Position numbers and translations under genes: made by a program
The notes under the pieces: generated by a model
Database searches by the model: none
The model's input: the letters and a program-made list of their open reading frames with translations, nothing else
What the model was told of the DNA's origin: nothing
Part shown: positions 28,403 to 37,014 of the stretch, piece after piece
Numbering within the stretch: the first letter of the stretch is position 1
How the letters are laid out: every line of letters begins with the position of its first letter
Assembly: GCF_003663945.1 (NCBI RefSeq)
Contig: NZ_RCCH01000009.1
Coordinates: forward strand, 1 to 64,000
DNA: 64,000 bases
Direction of reading: 5' to 3'
From: Lacinutrix venerupis
Lineage (GTDB): Bacteria; Bacteroidota; Bacteroidia; Flavobacteriales; Flavobacteriaceae

Positions 28403-28406
28403 AATA

Positions 28407-28440
28407 ACGACATTTGACACAAATATAAACATTTTTGTCG
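28407..28440 (-). promoter_or_regulatory. Promoter and candidate operator of the RES-Xre module
   Basis: On the - strand TATATTTG (reverse of 28420-28427) is a consensus -7 box. It is flanked by the inverted half-sites CGACA (28407-28411) and TGTCG (28436-28440), each continued by a similar ATTTG/AAATG sequence, a layout suited to autorepression by the antitoxin. Confidence 0.5.
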
Positions 28441-28467
28441 TGCTTATGAAATTTTATAATAAGTTTT

Positions 28468-29013
28468 TTAATTACAAATTTTGCAGTCTTCTTTCTCTTG
28501 TATTTCTCCTACCAATACGCCATTATCATTTTCTACAAAACCGCAACAATCTTTAAAGCCTTGGGCAACCATTTTTCTAGCACGCTGAATTTGAGATTTT
28601 ACAGCAGGTAAAGTAAGGTTTAACTGCTTTGCTATATCCAATTGCTTTACACCTTTTATATCTGAAAGAAATAGAGGCTCGCTGTATTTTTTGGGTAAAC
28701 TTTTTAAAATACCATACAAACATTCCTTTTCTGTATGAGTAGTTTCTTTTATTTGTGTTTCTGTTTCGAAATTTGCTATTTCAAATGTTTTGTTACTTGT
28801 TTTAAAATAGTCTAAAACCGAATATCTAGCAATGGAGAACAACCAAGATTTTAATTTAGAAACATCTTGTAAAGTACTTAATTTAGTATGAACTTTTATA
28901 AATACATCCTGCAATATATCATCTGCAACAGCATCATTTTTAACTTTACTAAAAATAAAACGTTTTAAATCACCAGAATATATTTGCCAAACTTCTTTTG
29001 TTGTCATAACCAT
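28468..29013 (-). CDS. sigZ: RNA polymerase sigma factor, SigZ type
   Basis: A 181-residue ECF-family sigma factor. Region 2 is seen as DLKRFIFSKVKNDAVADDILQDVFIKVH with the ILQDVF core helix, and WLFSIARYSVLDYFK. Region 4 (LPKKYSEPLFLSDIKGVKQLDIAKQLNLTLPAVKSQIQRAR) carries the -35 recognition helix. The tail GFKDCCGFVENDNG and EDCKICN is cysteine-rich, as in SigZ, and might sense metal or redox. No anti-sigma gene lies next to it. A gene for a 33-residue cysteine-rich peptide lies 50 bases upstream on the same strand. Either of two near ATGs (29013 or 29007) may be the start. Confidence 0.82.
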   Translation of the reverse strand: MVMTTKEVWQIYSGDLKRFIFSKVKNDAVADDILQDVFIKVHTKLSTLQDVSKLKSWLFSIARYSVLDYFKTSNKTFEIANFETETQIKETTHTEKECLYGILKSLPKKYSEPLFLSDIKGVKQLDIAKQLNLTLPAVKSQIQRARKMVAQGFKDCCGFVENDNGVLVGEIQEKEDCKICN

Positions 29014-29019
29014 AATATT

Positions 29020-29059
29020 AAGTCGGTTTTACATAAAGTAAATTACATAAAACCAACTT
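29020..29059 (-). other. Hairpin between the cysteine-rich peptide gene and sigZ
   Basis: The arms AAGTCGGTTTTA (29020-29031) and TAAAACCAACTT (29048-29059) pair over 11 of 12 positions. The hairpin falls just before the sigZ start codons. It could be an attenuator that leaves the small upstream gene more highly expressed, but it lacks a strong T-run on the - strand. Confidence 0.4.
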
Positions 29060-29063
29060 TTAA

Positions 29064-29165
29064 TTAACAATTGCAATTAGTACAAGTACAATTCTCGCAT
29101 GTACAAGATTTGCAGTTTCCATCTTTACAACCTTCGCAATTACAGTTACATTCTATATTTTCCAT
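29064..29165 (-). CDS. 33-residue cysteine-rich, metallothionein-like peptide
   Basis: A short frame read on the - strand from the ATG at 29165 to the TAA at 29064-29066. The peptide starts MENIECNCNCEGC and ends CENCTCTNCNC. Eleven of 33 residues are Cys, arranged in repeated CxC and CxxC pairs, the pattern of a metal-thiolate peptide. It has no signal peptide. It is upstream of sigZ and in the same orientation, so they may form one operon. That the sigma factor itself ends in a Cys-rich tail supports a metal or redox theme (inference). No other frame here is open, and chance would rarely give this composition. Confidence 0.7.
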   Translation of the reverse strand: MENIECNCNCEGCKDGNCKSCTCENCTCTNCNC

Positions 29166-29241
29166 AATTATTATAATTTAGTGTTCATATAATAGACTAA
29201 AAAATATTAAAAAAGATGCAAAAAAATATAACAAATTTTAG

Positions 29242-29682
29242 TTAAATTCTTTTAACTGGATTGTTTTTTACTACGTGAGATAAAACTATTTGCGTTTTAA
29301 CCTCACCATAAACAATTAATTGGTCTATAAAGGACTCTAAATGTTTTTGATGCCTTAATACCACTTCCATTACAATATTTTCGTTTCCAGTAATTCTATA
29401 ACAATTTGTAACCTCATCATATGTTTTTACCTTTTCTAGAAAAGGTTTTAACATTCCCATAAACGCTCTTAAATTAATAATAGCTTTAAATTGATAACCA
29501 ACTGCTATAGAAGAAACCATTGTATTATAGCTTTCTATCACACCTGCATCTTCCATTTTTTTTATACGTTCTGAAACAGCGGGAGACGATATGCCTACTT
29601 GCCTACCAATTTCGGCATTAGATTGTCTTGCTTGCTTTTGCAAACAATTTAATATCTTCCAATTTAAGTTATCTATAGTCAT
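29242..29682 (-). CDS. Lrp/AsnC family transcriptional regulator
   Basis: A 146-residue regulator of normal family length. The N-terminal winged helix-turn-helix reads DNLNWKILNCLQKQARQSNAEIGRQVGISSPAVSERIKKMEDAGVI. The C-terminal RAM/AsnC ligand-binding domain includes TYDEVTNCYRITGNENIVMEV. It binds amino acids or similar effectors and usually controls its own gene or an adjacent transporter; here no obvious target is adjacent. A -7 box TATATTTG lies 17-24 bases upstream within an AT-only palindromic stretch that may be its own operator. Confidence 0.93.
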   Translation of the reverse strand: MTIDNLNWKILNCLQKQARQSNAEIGRQVGISSPAVSERIKKMEDAGVIESYNTMVSSIAVGYQFKAIINLRAFMGMLKPFLEKVKTYDEVTNCYRITGNENIVMEVVLRHQKHLESFIDQLIVYGEVKTQIVLSHVVKNNPVKRI

Positions 29683-29698
29683 ATTTAAATATTTTAAA

Positions 29699-29706
29699 CA
29701 AATATA
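29699..29706 (-). promoter_or_regulatory. -7 box of the Lrp-family gene
   Basis: Read on the - strand it is TATATTTG, matching TAnnTTTG. It is embedded in ATTTAAATAT-type palindromes (29681-29720) that resemble AT-rich Lrp sites. Confidence 0.5.
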
Positions 29707-29800
29707 TTTAAATATTAAATCAAATAACTGTTTTTACTTTAATATCTAAATACAACTTTTTAAACTTGTTACTAAATTTGATAAAAATTGAAAAAGAAAA

Positions 29801-30196
29801 ATGTATTATAATCTTCCACCACATTTACCAAAATCGCCTATATACCAAAAGGCTTTAGACATATTTGACTTATCGCAAAATATTTCTATTTATTTAAGAG
29901 ACGATTTATCTTACCTAAAACATAATGGAGAAGAAGATGAAAACATTTATGTTTCTGGCGATATAGTGCAACAATCTGTTTCTTTAGGCTCTGAAATTAT
30001 TAAAGTGGAGCTAGAACATTGTAAAGAAAAAAAACACAAACAACTTTATAGCTTAAAAAGGTTAACAAATAGACTTTACCGCAATTGTATTAAATTAGAA
30101 AAATGCAATAGTAATGGAAAAGACTACCTTCCTATATTAAGAAAAGAATTAAAAGTTTTTAAAAAGCTTCAAAACCATTGGGCTTTAACTTTATAA
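29801..30196 (+). CDS. Helical protein, possibly four-helix-bundle (S23-like) family
   Basis: A 131-residue protein with no signal peptide. The sequence is almost all helical: YQKALDIFDLSQNISIYLRDDLSYL, then DIVQQSVSLGSEIIKVEL, then KHKQLYSLKRLTNRLYRNCIKLEKC, then LPILRKELKVFKKLQNHW. Four amphipathic helices of this length and the SGDIVQQSVSL pattern resemble the four helix bundle (23S rRNA intervening-sequence) family, though identity is by eye only. It stands alone, divergent from the Lrp-family gene 118 bases away, and has its own terminator. The Lrp protein could regulate it. Confidence 0.6.
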   Translation: MYYNLPPHLPKSPIYQKALDIFDLSQNISIYLRDDLSYLKHNGEEDENIYVSGDIVQQSVSLGSEIIKVELEHCKEKKHKQLYSLKRLTNRLYRNCIKLEKCNSNGKDYLPILRKELKVFKKLQNHWALTL

Positions 30197-30219
30197 CAAT
30201 TTAACCAACCACCATTATT

Positions 30220-30261
30220 AAAAAAGCACTTAATTTAAATAAATTAAGTGCTTTTTTTTTT
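30220..30261. terminator. Bidirectional terminator
   Basis: The stem AAGCACTTAATTT/AAATTAAGTGCTT is preceded by an A-run and followed by ten T. It lies between the convergent helical-protein gene and icmF. Confidence 0.9.
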
Positions 30262-30354
30262 AGTAACTAATTAAACAGTTCTCTAAAATCCTAAAACAAG
30301 TTTGGGATAAGTAATTTGCACCATTTTTTAGAAAAAGAAAAATGGACGCTATAC

Positions 30355-33300
30355 TTACATATTTCTACGATACTGACCTCCTACTTCAAACAATGCTGAA
30401 GTAATTTCACCTAAACTACATACTTTACAAACATCCATTAAAGCTTCAAAAATATTCTCATTATTAATGGCTTTGTGCTGTAAATCTTTAAGCATTGCCT
30501 TAGTATCATTGGCTTTATGTAAATTCTCTAAAGTTTTTATTTGAAATTGTTTTTCTTCTTCTGTTGCTCTAATTACTTCCGCAGGAATTACCGTTGGCGA
30601 ACCTTTAGAACTTAAAAATGTATTTACACCTACAATTGGGAACTTTCCGTTGTGTTTTAATGTTTCGTAGTATAAACTCTCTTCTTGTATTTTACTACGT
30701 TGGTACATGGTTTCCATTGCACCTAAAACACCACCACGTTCTGTAATTCTATCAAACTCTTGTAATACTGCTTCTTCAACTAAATCGGTTAATTCTTCAA
30801 TAATAAAAGAGCCTTGTATTGGATTTTCATTTTTATTTAATCCTAATTCTTTGTTGATAATTAATTGAATAGCCATTGCACGTCTAACCGATTCTTCAGT
30901 TGGTGTTGTAATGGCTTCATCGTAAGCATTTGTATGCAAAGAGTTACAATTATCGTAAATAGCGTATAAGGCTTGAAGCGTTGTACGAATATCATTAAAA
31001 TCAATTTCTTGAGCATGTAAGCTTCGTCCAGAAGTTTGAATATGGTATTTAAGCATTTGTGCTCTTGCATTAGCTCCATATTTATGTTTCATGGCTTTTG
31101 CCCAAATTTTTCTGGCAACACGACCAATTACTGCGTATTCTGGATCAATTCCGTTAGAGAAAAAGAAGGATAAATTTGGTCCAAATTTATTAATGTCCAT
31201 ACCACGACTTAAATAATATTCCACATAAGTGAAACCGTTAGATAAGGTTAATGCTAATTGGGTAATTGGGTTTGCTCCTGCTTCTGCAATATGATATCCA
31301 GAAATAGAAACCGAATAGAAATTACGCACATTATTTTCTATAAAATACTCTTGTACGTCTCCCATTAATCGCAATGCGAATTCTGTAGAGAAAATACACG
31401 TGTTTTGTGCTTGATCTTCTTTTAAAATATCCGCTTGAACCGTTCCTCTAACCTGAGCAATCGTGTTCTTTTTAATTTCTGCGTAAACGTCTTCTGGTAA
31501 TACTTGATCTCCTGTAACACCAAGAAGCATTAAACCTAAACCATTATTTCCTTCTGGTAATTCACCATTATATTTAGGACGTTCTTGACCTTTATAAAGC
31601 TTCGCAATTTTTGCTTCTACTTCTTTTTCAAGACCATTTTCTTTAATGTATAATTCACATTGTTGGTCTATGGCGGCATTCATAAAGAAACCTAACAACA
31701 TTGGTGCTGGCCCATTAATGGTCATACTTACCGATGTCATAACATTAGCTAAATCAAAACCAGAATATAGTTTTTTAGCGTCGTCTAAACAACATATAGA
31801 AACACCTGCATTACCAATTTTTCCGTAGATATCTGGACGTAAATCTGGATCGTTTCCGTAAAGTGTTACACTATCAAAAGCAGTAGATAAACGTTTAGCT
31901 GGTAAACCGGCACTTACATAGTGAAAACGTCTGTTAGTACGTTCTGGTCCACCTTCACCAGCAAACATACGTGCTGGATCTTCTCCTGTACGTTTAAATG
32001 GATATAATCCTGAAGTATATGGAAATTCTCCTGGTACATTTTCTTGTAACGACCAACGTAATAAATCTCCCCAAGCTTGGTATTTTGGTAAAGCTACACG
32101 CGGAATTTGCAAGTGAGATAAAGACTCAGAATGTGTTTCAATTTTAATCTCTTTATCTCTTACTTTAAAACTATAAATCGGATTTTTATATTTATTTACC
32201 TTTTCGTCCCAACCAGTTATAACTTCCCAGTTGTAAGGATCTAAGTTTAATTTTACACGGTCGAATTCTGCAATAAGTAATTTTACAAAATCCTTATTCT
32301 CTTCTTTTACTTCGTAAGAATCTGTAGCTATTCCTGCTTTATCAAGTTCTGGCGTTACTTCTAAAACAGATTCTATAGTTTTATAGATACCATATAATTT
32401 TTGTGCAACTTCAACTTGCGTTTTAGCTGTTTTATCGTAAGCACGATTATTTTCGGCAATTTCAGATAAATAACGTGTTCTACTTGGCGGAATTACAAAA
32501 ATCTTTTCGCTCATTTCATCAGAAATATGGAACGTAGATTTCAAATCTGAATCTGCTTTTTCAACCAACTTATCCATGATGGCTTTATAAAGCGTATTCA
32601 TTCCTGGATCGTTAAATTGCGACGCAATGGTACCGTAAACAGGTAATTGGTCTTGTGGCGTATCCCATAGATTATTATTACGCATGTATTGTTTTTTTAC
32701 ATCACGTAAAGCATCTAAAGAACCACGTTTATCAAATTTATTAATGGCTACTAAATCTGCAAAATCCAACATGTCGATTTTTTCTAATTGTGTAGCAGCA
32801 CCAAATTCTGGTGTCATGACGTAAAGAGAAACATCTGAATGTTCAATAATTTCGGTATCACTCTGCCCAATACCTGAAGTTTCTAAGATAATTAAATCGT
32901 ATTCAGCAGCTTTTAAAACTTCAACCGCTTCATTTACATATTTTGATAATGCTAAGTTAGATTGACGAGTTGCTAAACTACGCATGTAAACTCTTGGCGA
33001 GTTGATAGCATTCATCCGAATTCTATCTCCTAAAAGTGCACCACCAGTTTTTCGTTTAGAAGGATCTACAGATACCAAACCAATAGTTTTTTCTGGAAAA
33101 TCGATTAAAAAACGACGCACTAACTCGTCTACTAAACTAGACTTTCCTGCTCCTCCAGTTCCTGTAATTCCTAAAACTGGTGTTTTAGAATTTTTATTTT
33201 TTATATGAATTTTATCTAAAGTATCTTTTGCAACTTCTGGGAAATTTTCGGCAGAAGAAATTACTCTAGCAATAGCTTTAGGGTTTTTAGTTGCAAGTAT

Positions 33301-33768
33301 ATCTATTTCATTATTTAAAGTATCACCAATTGCAAAGTCTGATTGCTCTACTAAATCGTTAATCATACCTTGTAATCCCATAGCGCGACCATCATCTGGA
33401 GAATAGATTCTGGCAATACCATAATCCATTAATTCCTTAATTTCTGATGGTAAAATAACGCCGCCGCCGCCGCCAAATATTTTAATATGTCCTGCTCCTC
33501 TTTCTTTTAAAAGATCGTACATATATTTAAAATACTCATTATGTCCACCTTGGTAAGACGTTAAGCAAATAGCATTTGCATCTTCTTGAATAGCTGTATT
33601 TACAACCTCATCAACACTTCTATCGTGTCCTAAATGTATTACCTCTACTCCTGTAGATTGTATTATACGACGCATGATGTTTATTGACGCATCGTGCCCG
33701 TCAAACAACGCTGCAGCTGTTACTATTCTAACTTTATATTTTGGATTGTAAGGTGCTTTTTGTTCCAT
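30355..33768 (-). CDS. icmF: Fused isobutyryl-CoA mutase IcmF
   Basis: A 1137-residue, B12-dependent radical mutase with its G-protein chaperone in one chain. The B12-binding domain is first, with [10 protein letters not shown] at 21-30 (His25 is the cobalt ligand) and [10 protein letters not shown] near 98-107. Next is a MeaB-type GTPase with P-loop GTGGAGKS at 203-210 and NKFDKRG. The TIM-barrel mutase domain contains [17 protein letters not shown] and [10 protein letters not shown]. The Phe in YPFKR and the Gln in QAQNT stand where isobutyryl-CoA mutases have Phe/Gln and methylmalonyl-CoA mutases Tyr/Arg, so it should interconvert isobutyryl-CoA and butyryl-CoA, linking valine and fatty-acid metabolism. 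It is monocistronic. Confidence 0.92.
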   Translation of the reverse strand: MEQKAPYNPKYKVRIVTAAALFDGHDASINIMRRIIQSTGVEVIHLGHDRSVDEVVNTAIQEDANAICLTSYQGGHNEYFKYMYDLLKERGAGHIKIFGGGGGVILPSEIKELMDYGIARIYSPDDGRAMGLQGMINDLVEQSDFAIGDTLNNEIDILATKNPKAIARVISSAENFPEVAKDTLDKIHIKNKNSKTPVLGITGTGGAGKSSLVDELVRRFLIDFPEKTIGLVSVDPSKRKTGGALLGDRIRMNAINSPRVYMRSLATRQSNLALSKYVNEAVEVLKAAEYDLIILETSGIGQSDTEIIEHSDVSLYVMTPEFGAATQLEKIDMLDFADLVAINKFDKRGSLDALRDVKKQYMRNNNLWDTPQDQLPVYGTIASQFNDPGMNTLYKAIMDKLVEKADSDLKSTFHISDEMSEKIFVIPPSRTRYLSEIAENNRAYDKTAKTQVEVAQKLYGIYKTIESVLEVTPELDKAGIATDSYEVKEENKDFVKLLIAEFDRVKLNLDPYNWEVITGWDEKVNKYKNPIYSFKVRDKEIKIETHSESLSHLQIPRVALPKYQAWGDLLRWSLQENVPGEFPYTSGLYPFKRTGEDPARMFAGEGGPERTNRRFHYVSAGLPAKRLSTAFDSVTLYGNDPDLRPDIYGKIGNAGVSICCLDDAKKLYSGFDLANVMTSVSMTINGPAPMLLGFFMNAAIDQQCELYIKENGLEKEVEAKIAKLYKGQERPKYNGELPEGNNGLGLMLLGVTGDQVLPEDVYAEIKKNTIAQVRGTVQADILKEDQAQNTCIFSTEFALRLMGDVQEYFIENNVRNFYSVSISGYHIAEAGANPITQLALTLSNGFTYVEYYLSRGMDINKFGPNLSFFFSNGIDPEYAVIGRVARKIWAKAMKHKYGANARAQMLKYHIQTSGRSLHAQEIDFNDIRTTLQALYAIYDNCNSLHTNAYDEAITTPTEESVRRAMAIQLIINKELGLNKNENPIQGSFIIEELTDLVEEAVLQEFDRITERGGVLGAMETMYQRSKIQEESLYYETLKHNGKFPIVGVNTFLSSKGSPTVIPAEVIRATEEEKQFQIKTLENLHKANDTKAMLKDLQHKAINNENIFEALMDVCKVCSLGEITSALFEVGGQYRRNM

Positions 33769-33916
33769 TACTAATTTTAAGTGTGATTAAGGCTTGCAAT
33801 TTACGGAATATTCAAAAAAATAGCTGCAAAAATCATAATTATCTAATACCATTTTTACATATAAATGCATTGATTTTTTTACAGTACCTTAGTCATAACT
33901 ATTAAGAATCAACACA

Positions 33917-34765
33917 ATGAATAGAATTATATTACAAATACACTGCAAAGACCAAACAGGTATTATAGCCTCTGTAACTAATTTTATTGCAAATAATAAT
34001 GGGAATATTGTTTACATAGACCAACATGTAGATAGAGAACAAGATATTTTTTGTATGCGATTAGAAAGTGAGTTTAAGGCCTTTTCTATGGAAAGTTTTA
34101 AATCTAACTTTACCAGTGTATTAGTAGAAAAATTCAAAATGAAATGGAGAATTTACGATGTAGAAGAAAAACCCAAAATGGCATTGTTTGTTTCTAAATA
34201 CGACCATTGCTTGTATGATTTATTGGGAAGATATAATTCTGGAGAATTGTTTGTAGAAATTCCATTTATAATTAGCAACCATAATAACTTAAAACCTATT
34301 GCTGAAAGTTTTAATATACCATTTTATCATATTCCTGTAACAAAAAACACAAAAGCTGAAGCTGAAGCACAACAGCTTAAACTATGCAAAGAACATAATA
34401 TAAATTTTATTGTTTTAGCACGCTATATGCAAATTGTAACCAATACATTAATTAATGAATACCCAAATAAAATAATAAATATTCATCATTCGTTTTTACC
34501 TGCTTTTGTAGGAGCAAAACCATATCATTCTGCCTTTAAACGTGGTGTTAAAATTATTGGAGCAACTAGCCATTATGTTACTACAGACTTAGACGCCGGA
34601 CCAATTATTGCACAAGATGTAGCAAGCGTTTCGCATACGTATTCTATAGAAGACTTAATTGCTAAAGGTCGAGATCTTGAAAAAATAGTTTTAGCAACTG
34701 CAATAAAACATCATATAAACCGCAAAGTCATGGTATTTAATAATAAAACCATTATTTTTTCTTGA
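33917..34765 (+). CDS. purU: Formyltetrahydrofolate deformylase
   Basis: A 282-residue enzyme that hydrolyses 10-formyl-THF to THF and formate, supplying formate for PurT and balancing one-carbon pools. The N-terminal ACT domain starts ILQIHCKDQTGIIASVTNFI (residues 4-85). The formyltransferase fold follows, with LVEKFKMKW, PFIISNHNNL, LARYMQIVT and the active-site motif INIHHSFLPAF, then SHYVTTDLDAGPIIAQD. The conserved Asn/His/Asp catalytic set is intact. Length is normal. Confidence 0.95.
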   Translation: MNRIILQIHCKDQTGIIASVTNFIANNNGNIVYIDQHVDREQDIFCMRLESEFKAFSMESFKSNFTSVLVEKFKMKWRIYDVEEKPKMALFVSKYDHCLYDLLGRYNSGELFVEIPFIISNHNNLKPIAESFNIPFYHIPVTKNTKAEAEAQQLKLCKEHNINFIVLARYMQIVTNTLINEYPNKIINIHHSFLPAFVGAKPYHSAFKRGVKIIGATSHYVTTDLDAGPIIAQDVASVSHTYSIEDLIAKGRDLEKIVLATAIKHHINRKVMVFNNKTIIFS

Positions 34766-34878
34766 TAATCATTATATACTTTATTCACTTTTTTTTGAAA
34801 ATAGTTAACATTACAGACAAGTTTTTAGTTAAAACCGCATCATAAGAATGAGTATATTTACACCATAAATTATAGAAC

Positions 34879-35583
34879 ATGAAAAAATTATTGACTTTTA
34901 TTATTATTTTAAATTTTACAGCTTGTGCAGAACTACAAGATGTCGTTAACCAATTACCACAAGGCAACGGTGGATTATCGCAAGTAGATATTGGTAATGG
35001 ATTACGACAAGCTTTAGATTTAGGAATTGATAAACAAGTAACTAAACTTACGCAAAAAGACGGCTTTTTTAAAAATGAATTAGTTAAAATACTTTTACCT
35101 GAAGAGCTACAGAAAGTTGACAAAGCCCTTAGAGACATAGGTTTAAGTAGCTTAGCAGACGAAGGATTAAAAGTATTAAACCGTGCAGCAGAAGATGCTG
35201 TAGGAGAGGCTACACCAATATTTGTTGATGCTGTAAAAGGTATTACTTTTAATGATGCAAAAAATATTTTGCTTGGTGATAATGATGCAGCAACACAATA
35301 TTTAAGTACTAAAACAGAAAGTGCTTTATATGCTAAATTTAATCCTGTTATAAAAAATAGTTTTGCTAAAGTTGGTGCAGATCAAATTTGGTCTAACTTA
35401 ATAAATAAATATAATGCCATTCCTTTTACAAATAATGTAAATCCAGATTTAACAGATTATGTTACAAATGAAGCTTTAAAAGGAGTTTATAAAATGATAG
35501 CTGTTGAAGAATTAGAAATTAGACAAAAAGTATCTTCAAGAACAACAACTTTACTACAAAAAGTATTTGCTTTACAAGATTAA
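34879..35583 (+). CDS. DUF4197 domain lipoprotein
   Basis: A 234-residue protein with lipoprotein signal MKKLLTFIIILNFTAC. The DUF4197 body begins at about residue 35 and is mostly helical: GLRQALDLGIDKQVTKLTQKDGFF, KILLPEELQKVDKALRDIG, AKNILLGDNDAATQYLSTKT, and the end EELEIRQKVSSRTTTLLQKVF. The family is common in Bacteroidota and Proteobacteria and has no assigned function. It probably sits at the inner leaflet of the outer membrane or faces the periplasm. It is preceded by a 113-base spacer with no clear promoter. Confidence 0.88.
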   Translation: MKKLLTFIIILNFTACAELQDVVNQLPQGNGGLSQVDIGNGLRQALDLGIDKQVTKLTQKDGFFKNELVKILLPEELQKVDKALRDIGLSSLADEGLKVLNRAAEDAVGEATPIFVDAVKGITFNDAKNILLGDNDAATQYLSTKTESALYAKFNPVIKNSFAKVGADQIWSNLINKYNAIPFTNNVNPDLTDYVTNEALKGVYKMIAVEELEIRQKVSSRTTTLLQKVFALQD

Positions 35584-35631
35584 TTAACGGTTACATAATA
35601 TTATATTAACCTAAAAAAACTAATTAGTAAA

Positions 35632-35731
35632 TACCTTTGCCGCTCAAGTTATTTACACCATATTTACTTGAGTTAGTTAGTTTAATTATAAATAAAACCA
35701 ATCTTAACATCTCCATAAGATTGGTTTTTTT
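35632..35731 (+). ncRNA. Candidate small RNA with its own promoter and terminator
   Basis: TACCTTTG at 35632-35639 matches the -7 consensus TAnnTTTG and is followed by a non-coding stretch with a hairpin (CTCAAGT/ACTTGAG, near 35643-35672). A strong terminator then follows: AACCAATCTTA/TAAGATTGGTT with seven T, ending near 35731. A transcript of about 87 bases would start near 35645. No ORF fits. A TTG -33 box is not seen, which lowers confidence. Alternatively the hairpin and terminator belong to the DUF4197 transcript. Confidence 0.45.
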
Positions 35732-35815
35732 GCTTTAAAACAAAAATATTTAACTCACAACACTCTTATTATCAATATTTTGGCGTATATTTATTTTGTA
35801 ATTTTTCTTTAAACG

Positions 35816-36013
35816 ATGAGCCGCAAAAATATATTAAAATCTCACCAGCACAAATTAAATAGGCGTTACAAGCAATTAGTAGAGCAAGCTTATAATTTAA
35901 GACAAACTGATCATGCTCTTAGCGATGATGCAGATTTTAAAGCTATGAAGCTTTTAAATAAACTAAATCAGCTTAAATTTTTATCTCGAGAAAATTCACA
36001 AAATTCATTATAA
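35816..36013 (+). CDS. Small coiled-coil protein, Lacal_2735-like
   Basis: A 65-residue, basic, all-helical protein: HKLNRRYKQLVEQAYNLRQTD, then SDDADFKAMKLLNKLNQLKF. The pattern of a Y-K-L-x-x-AY-L-x-x-TD-x-x-x-SD turn between two helices matches short flavobacterial proteins named after Lacal_2735, a family of unknown role. There is no signal peptide. The candidate sRNA terminator separates it from DUF4197. Confidence 0.65.
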   Translation: MSRKNILKSHQHKLNRRYKQLVEQAYNLRQTDHALSDDADFKAMKLLNKLNQLKFLSRENSQNSL

Positions 36014-36074
36014 AAAACTTACTTTTTAAACGTCTAAATACTTGATTTTACTCGTATATAAATTAAAACAAGCT

Positions 36075-36221
36075 ATGAGTAACCATTTTTGCAAAGTAGG
36101 AAATATAAGACCTAATTTAAAAAAGTCTTTAAACTTAAATATTAAAAAAAATATAACGAAACAATTTTTGGAAGTAGAACGCAGTAAAAGACCTCCTAAA
36201 GGTTTTGATGTAGCGTCTTAA
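36075..36221 (+). CDS. Possible 48-residue ORF overlapping the BtuF-like gene
   Basis: The ATG at 36075 opens a 48-codon frame (MSNHFCKVGNIRP, ending RSKRPPKGFDVAS) whose last 26 bases overlap the 3' end of the convergent BtuF-like gene. The peptide is strongly basic, with KKN and RSKRPP runs. I recognise no family, and no promoter is obvious. It may be a real small protein, a remnant, or chance. Confidence 0.3.
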   Translation: MSNHFCKVGNIRPNLKKSLNLNIKKNITKQFLEVERSKRPPKGFDVAS

Positions 36222-36984
36222 AATAATTAAAAGATTTAATTAGTCTAGAACCATACCACGAGAACATTTCGCCATCTACAAGTACGGTTTTTATGTTATT
36301 TTTTTCTATTTCTAGAGCATGCTCTCTTTTAAAGGGATAAGGCTCGCTAGATAGCAGAGCTATTATTTGCTTGTTTTGAGCTGCTATTTCCTTTATATCT
36401 ATTTCTGGATAACGCTCTAACTCTTTATAGACATTTTCAAACTTATTTAACTCTAATAAATAATTTATAAATGTTTTACTTGCAGCTACCATCCATGGTT
36501 TTCGCCAAATAAAATATATTACTTTTATAGCTGGCTTATCTTTTATAAAGTTTTTAAAATCTTTTAGATTAAAATTAATTTTATCTATAATCTCTAAAGC
36601 ATTTTCTTTTCTATCGAATATTTCACCATATTGATTAATAAGCTCTACACAATCTTTAATTGTGTAAATATCTGAAACATGAGTGGTACAAATATCTTTA
36701 CAAGCTTCTACTATTTCCTTAGTGTTTTCTTCTTTATTACAAAGAATAATATCTGGATTTAAAGCTTTTATTTTTTCAATTTTAATATTTTTTGTTCCAC
36801 CAACTATTTGTATAGTACTTTTAAAATGAGTTGGGTGCACACAAAATTTAGTAATACCAACTATTGATTGCTCTAAACCTAAATCGTAAAGTAATTCTGT
36901 TTGAGATGGTACTAAACAAATTATACGCTTTGGTGTTACATTTATGGTTAAGTTTCTATTAAGTTGATCTTTTATTAAAACCAT
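36196..36984 (-). CDS. BtuF-like helical-backbone metal/cobalamin binding protein
   Basis: A 262-residue protein of the helical-backbone substrate-binding family used for cobalamin or siderophores. It starts MVLIKDQLNRNLTINVTPKRIICLVPSQTELLYDLGL and includes VGITKFCVHP, VGGTKNIKIEKIKALNPDIILC and YFIWRKPWMVAASKTFINYLL. No signal peptide or lipobox is visible, so it may be cytoplasmic or a divergent type, a common situation for this flavobacterial group. No permease or ATPase gene lies next to it. pyrF lies 30 bases upstream on the same strand, so the two may be cotranscribed. Confidence 0.75.
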   Translation of the reverse strand: MVLIKDQLNRNLTINVTPKRIICLVPSQTELLYDLGLEQSIVGITKFCVHPTHFKSTIQIVGGTKNIKIEKIKALNPDIILCNKEENTKEIVEACKDICTTHVSDIYTIKDCVELINQYGEIFDRKENALEIIDKINFNLKDFKNFIKDKPAIKVIYFIWRKPWMVAASKTFINYLLELNKFENVYKELERYPEIDIKEIAAQNKQIIALLSSEPYPFKREHALEIEKNNIKTVLVDGEMFSWYGSRLIKSFNYFKTLHQNL

Positions 36985-37014
36985 AACACATTAAAATCAG
37001 TTTGCAGTAAACTT

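Noticed and set aside
28403-28432. Ten-residue N-terminal extension of the antitoxin
   Set aside because: It would start upstream of the -7 box at 28420-28427, so it cannot be on the transcript.
33461-33478. GCC-triplet run in the - strand of icmF
   Set aside because: It encodes the Gly-rich loop FGGGGGV that is normal in the B12-binding domain, not a microsatellite of interest.
33769-33916. Consensus promoter for icmF or purU
   Set aside because: TTTG runs are present but none has the TAnnTTTG spacing, so no promoter was called here.
34785-35138. 117-codon ORF on the - strand at the start of the DUF4197 gene
   Set aside because: It lies wholly across the spacer and 5' part of a DUF4197 gene with a clear lipobox and family match; no domain or promoter supports it.
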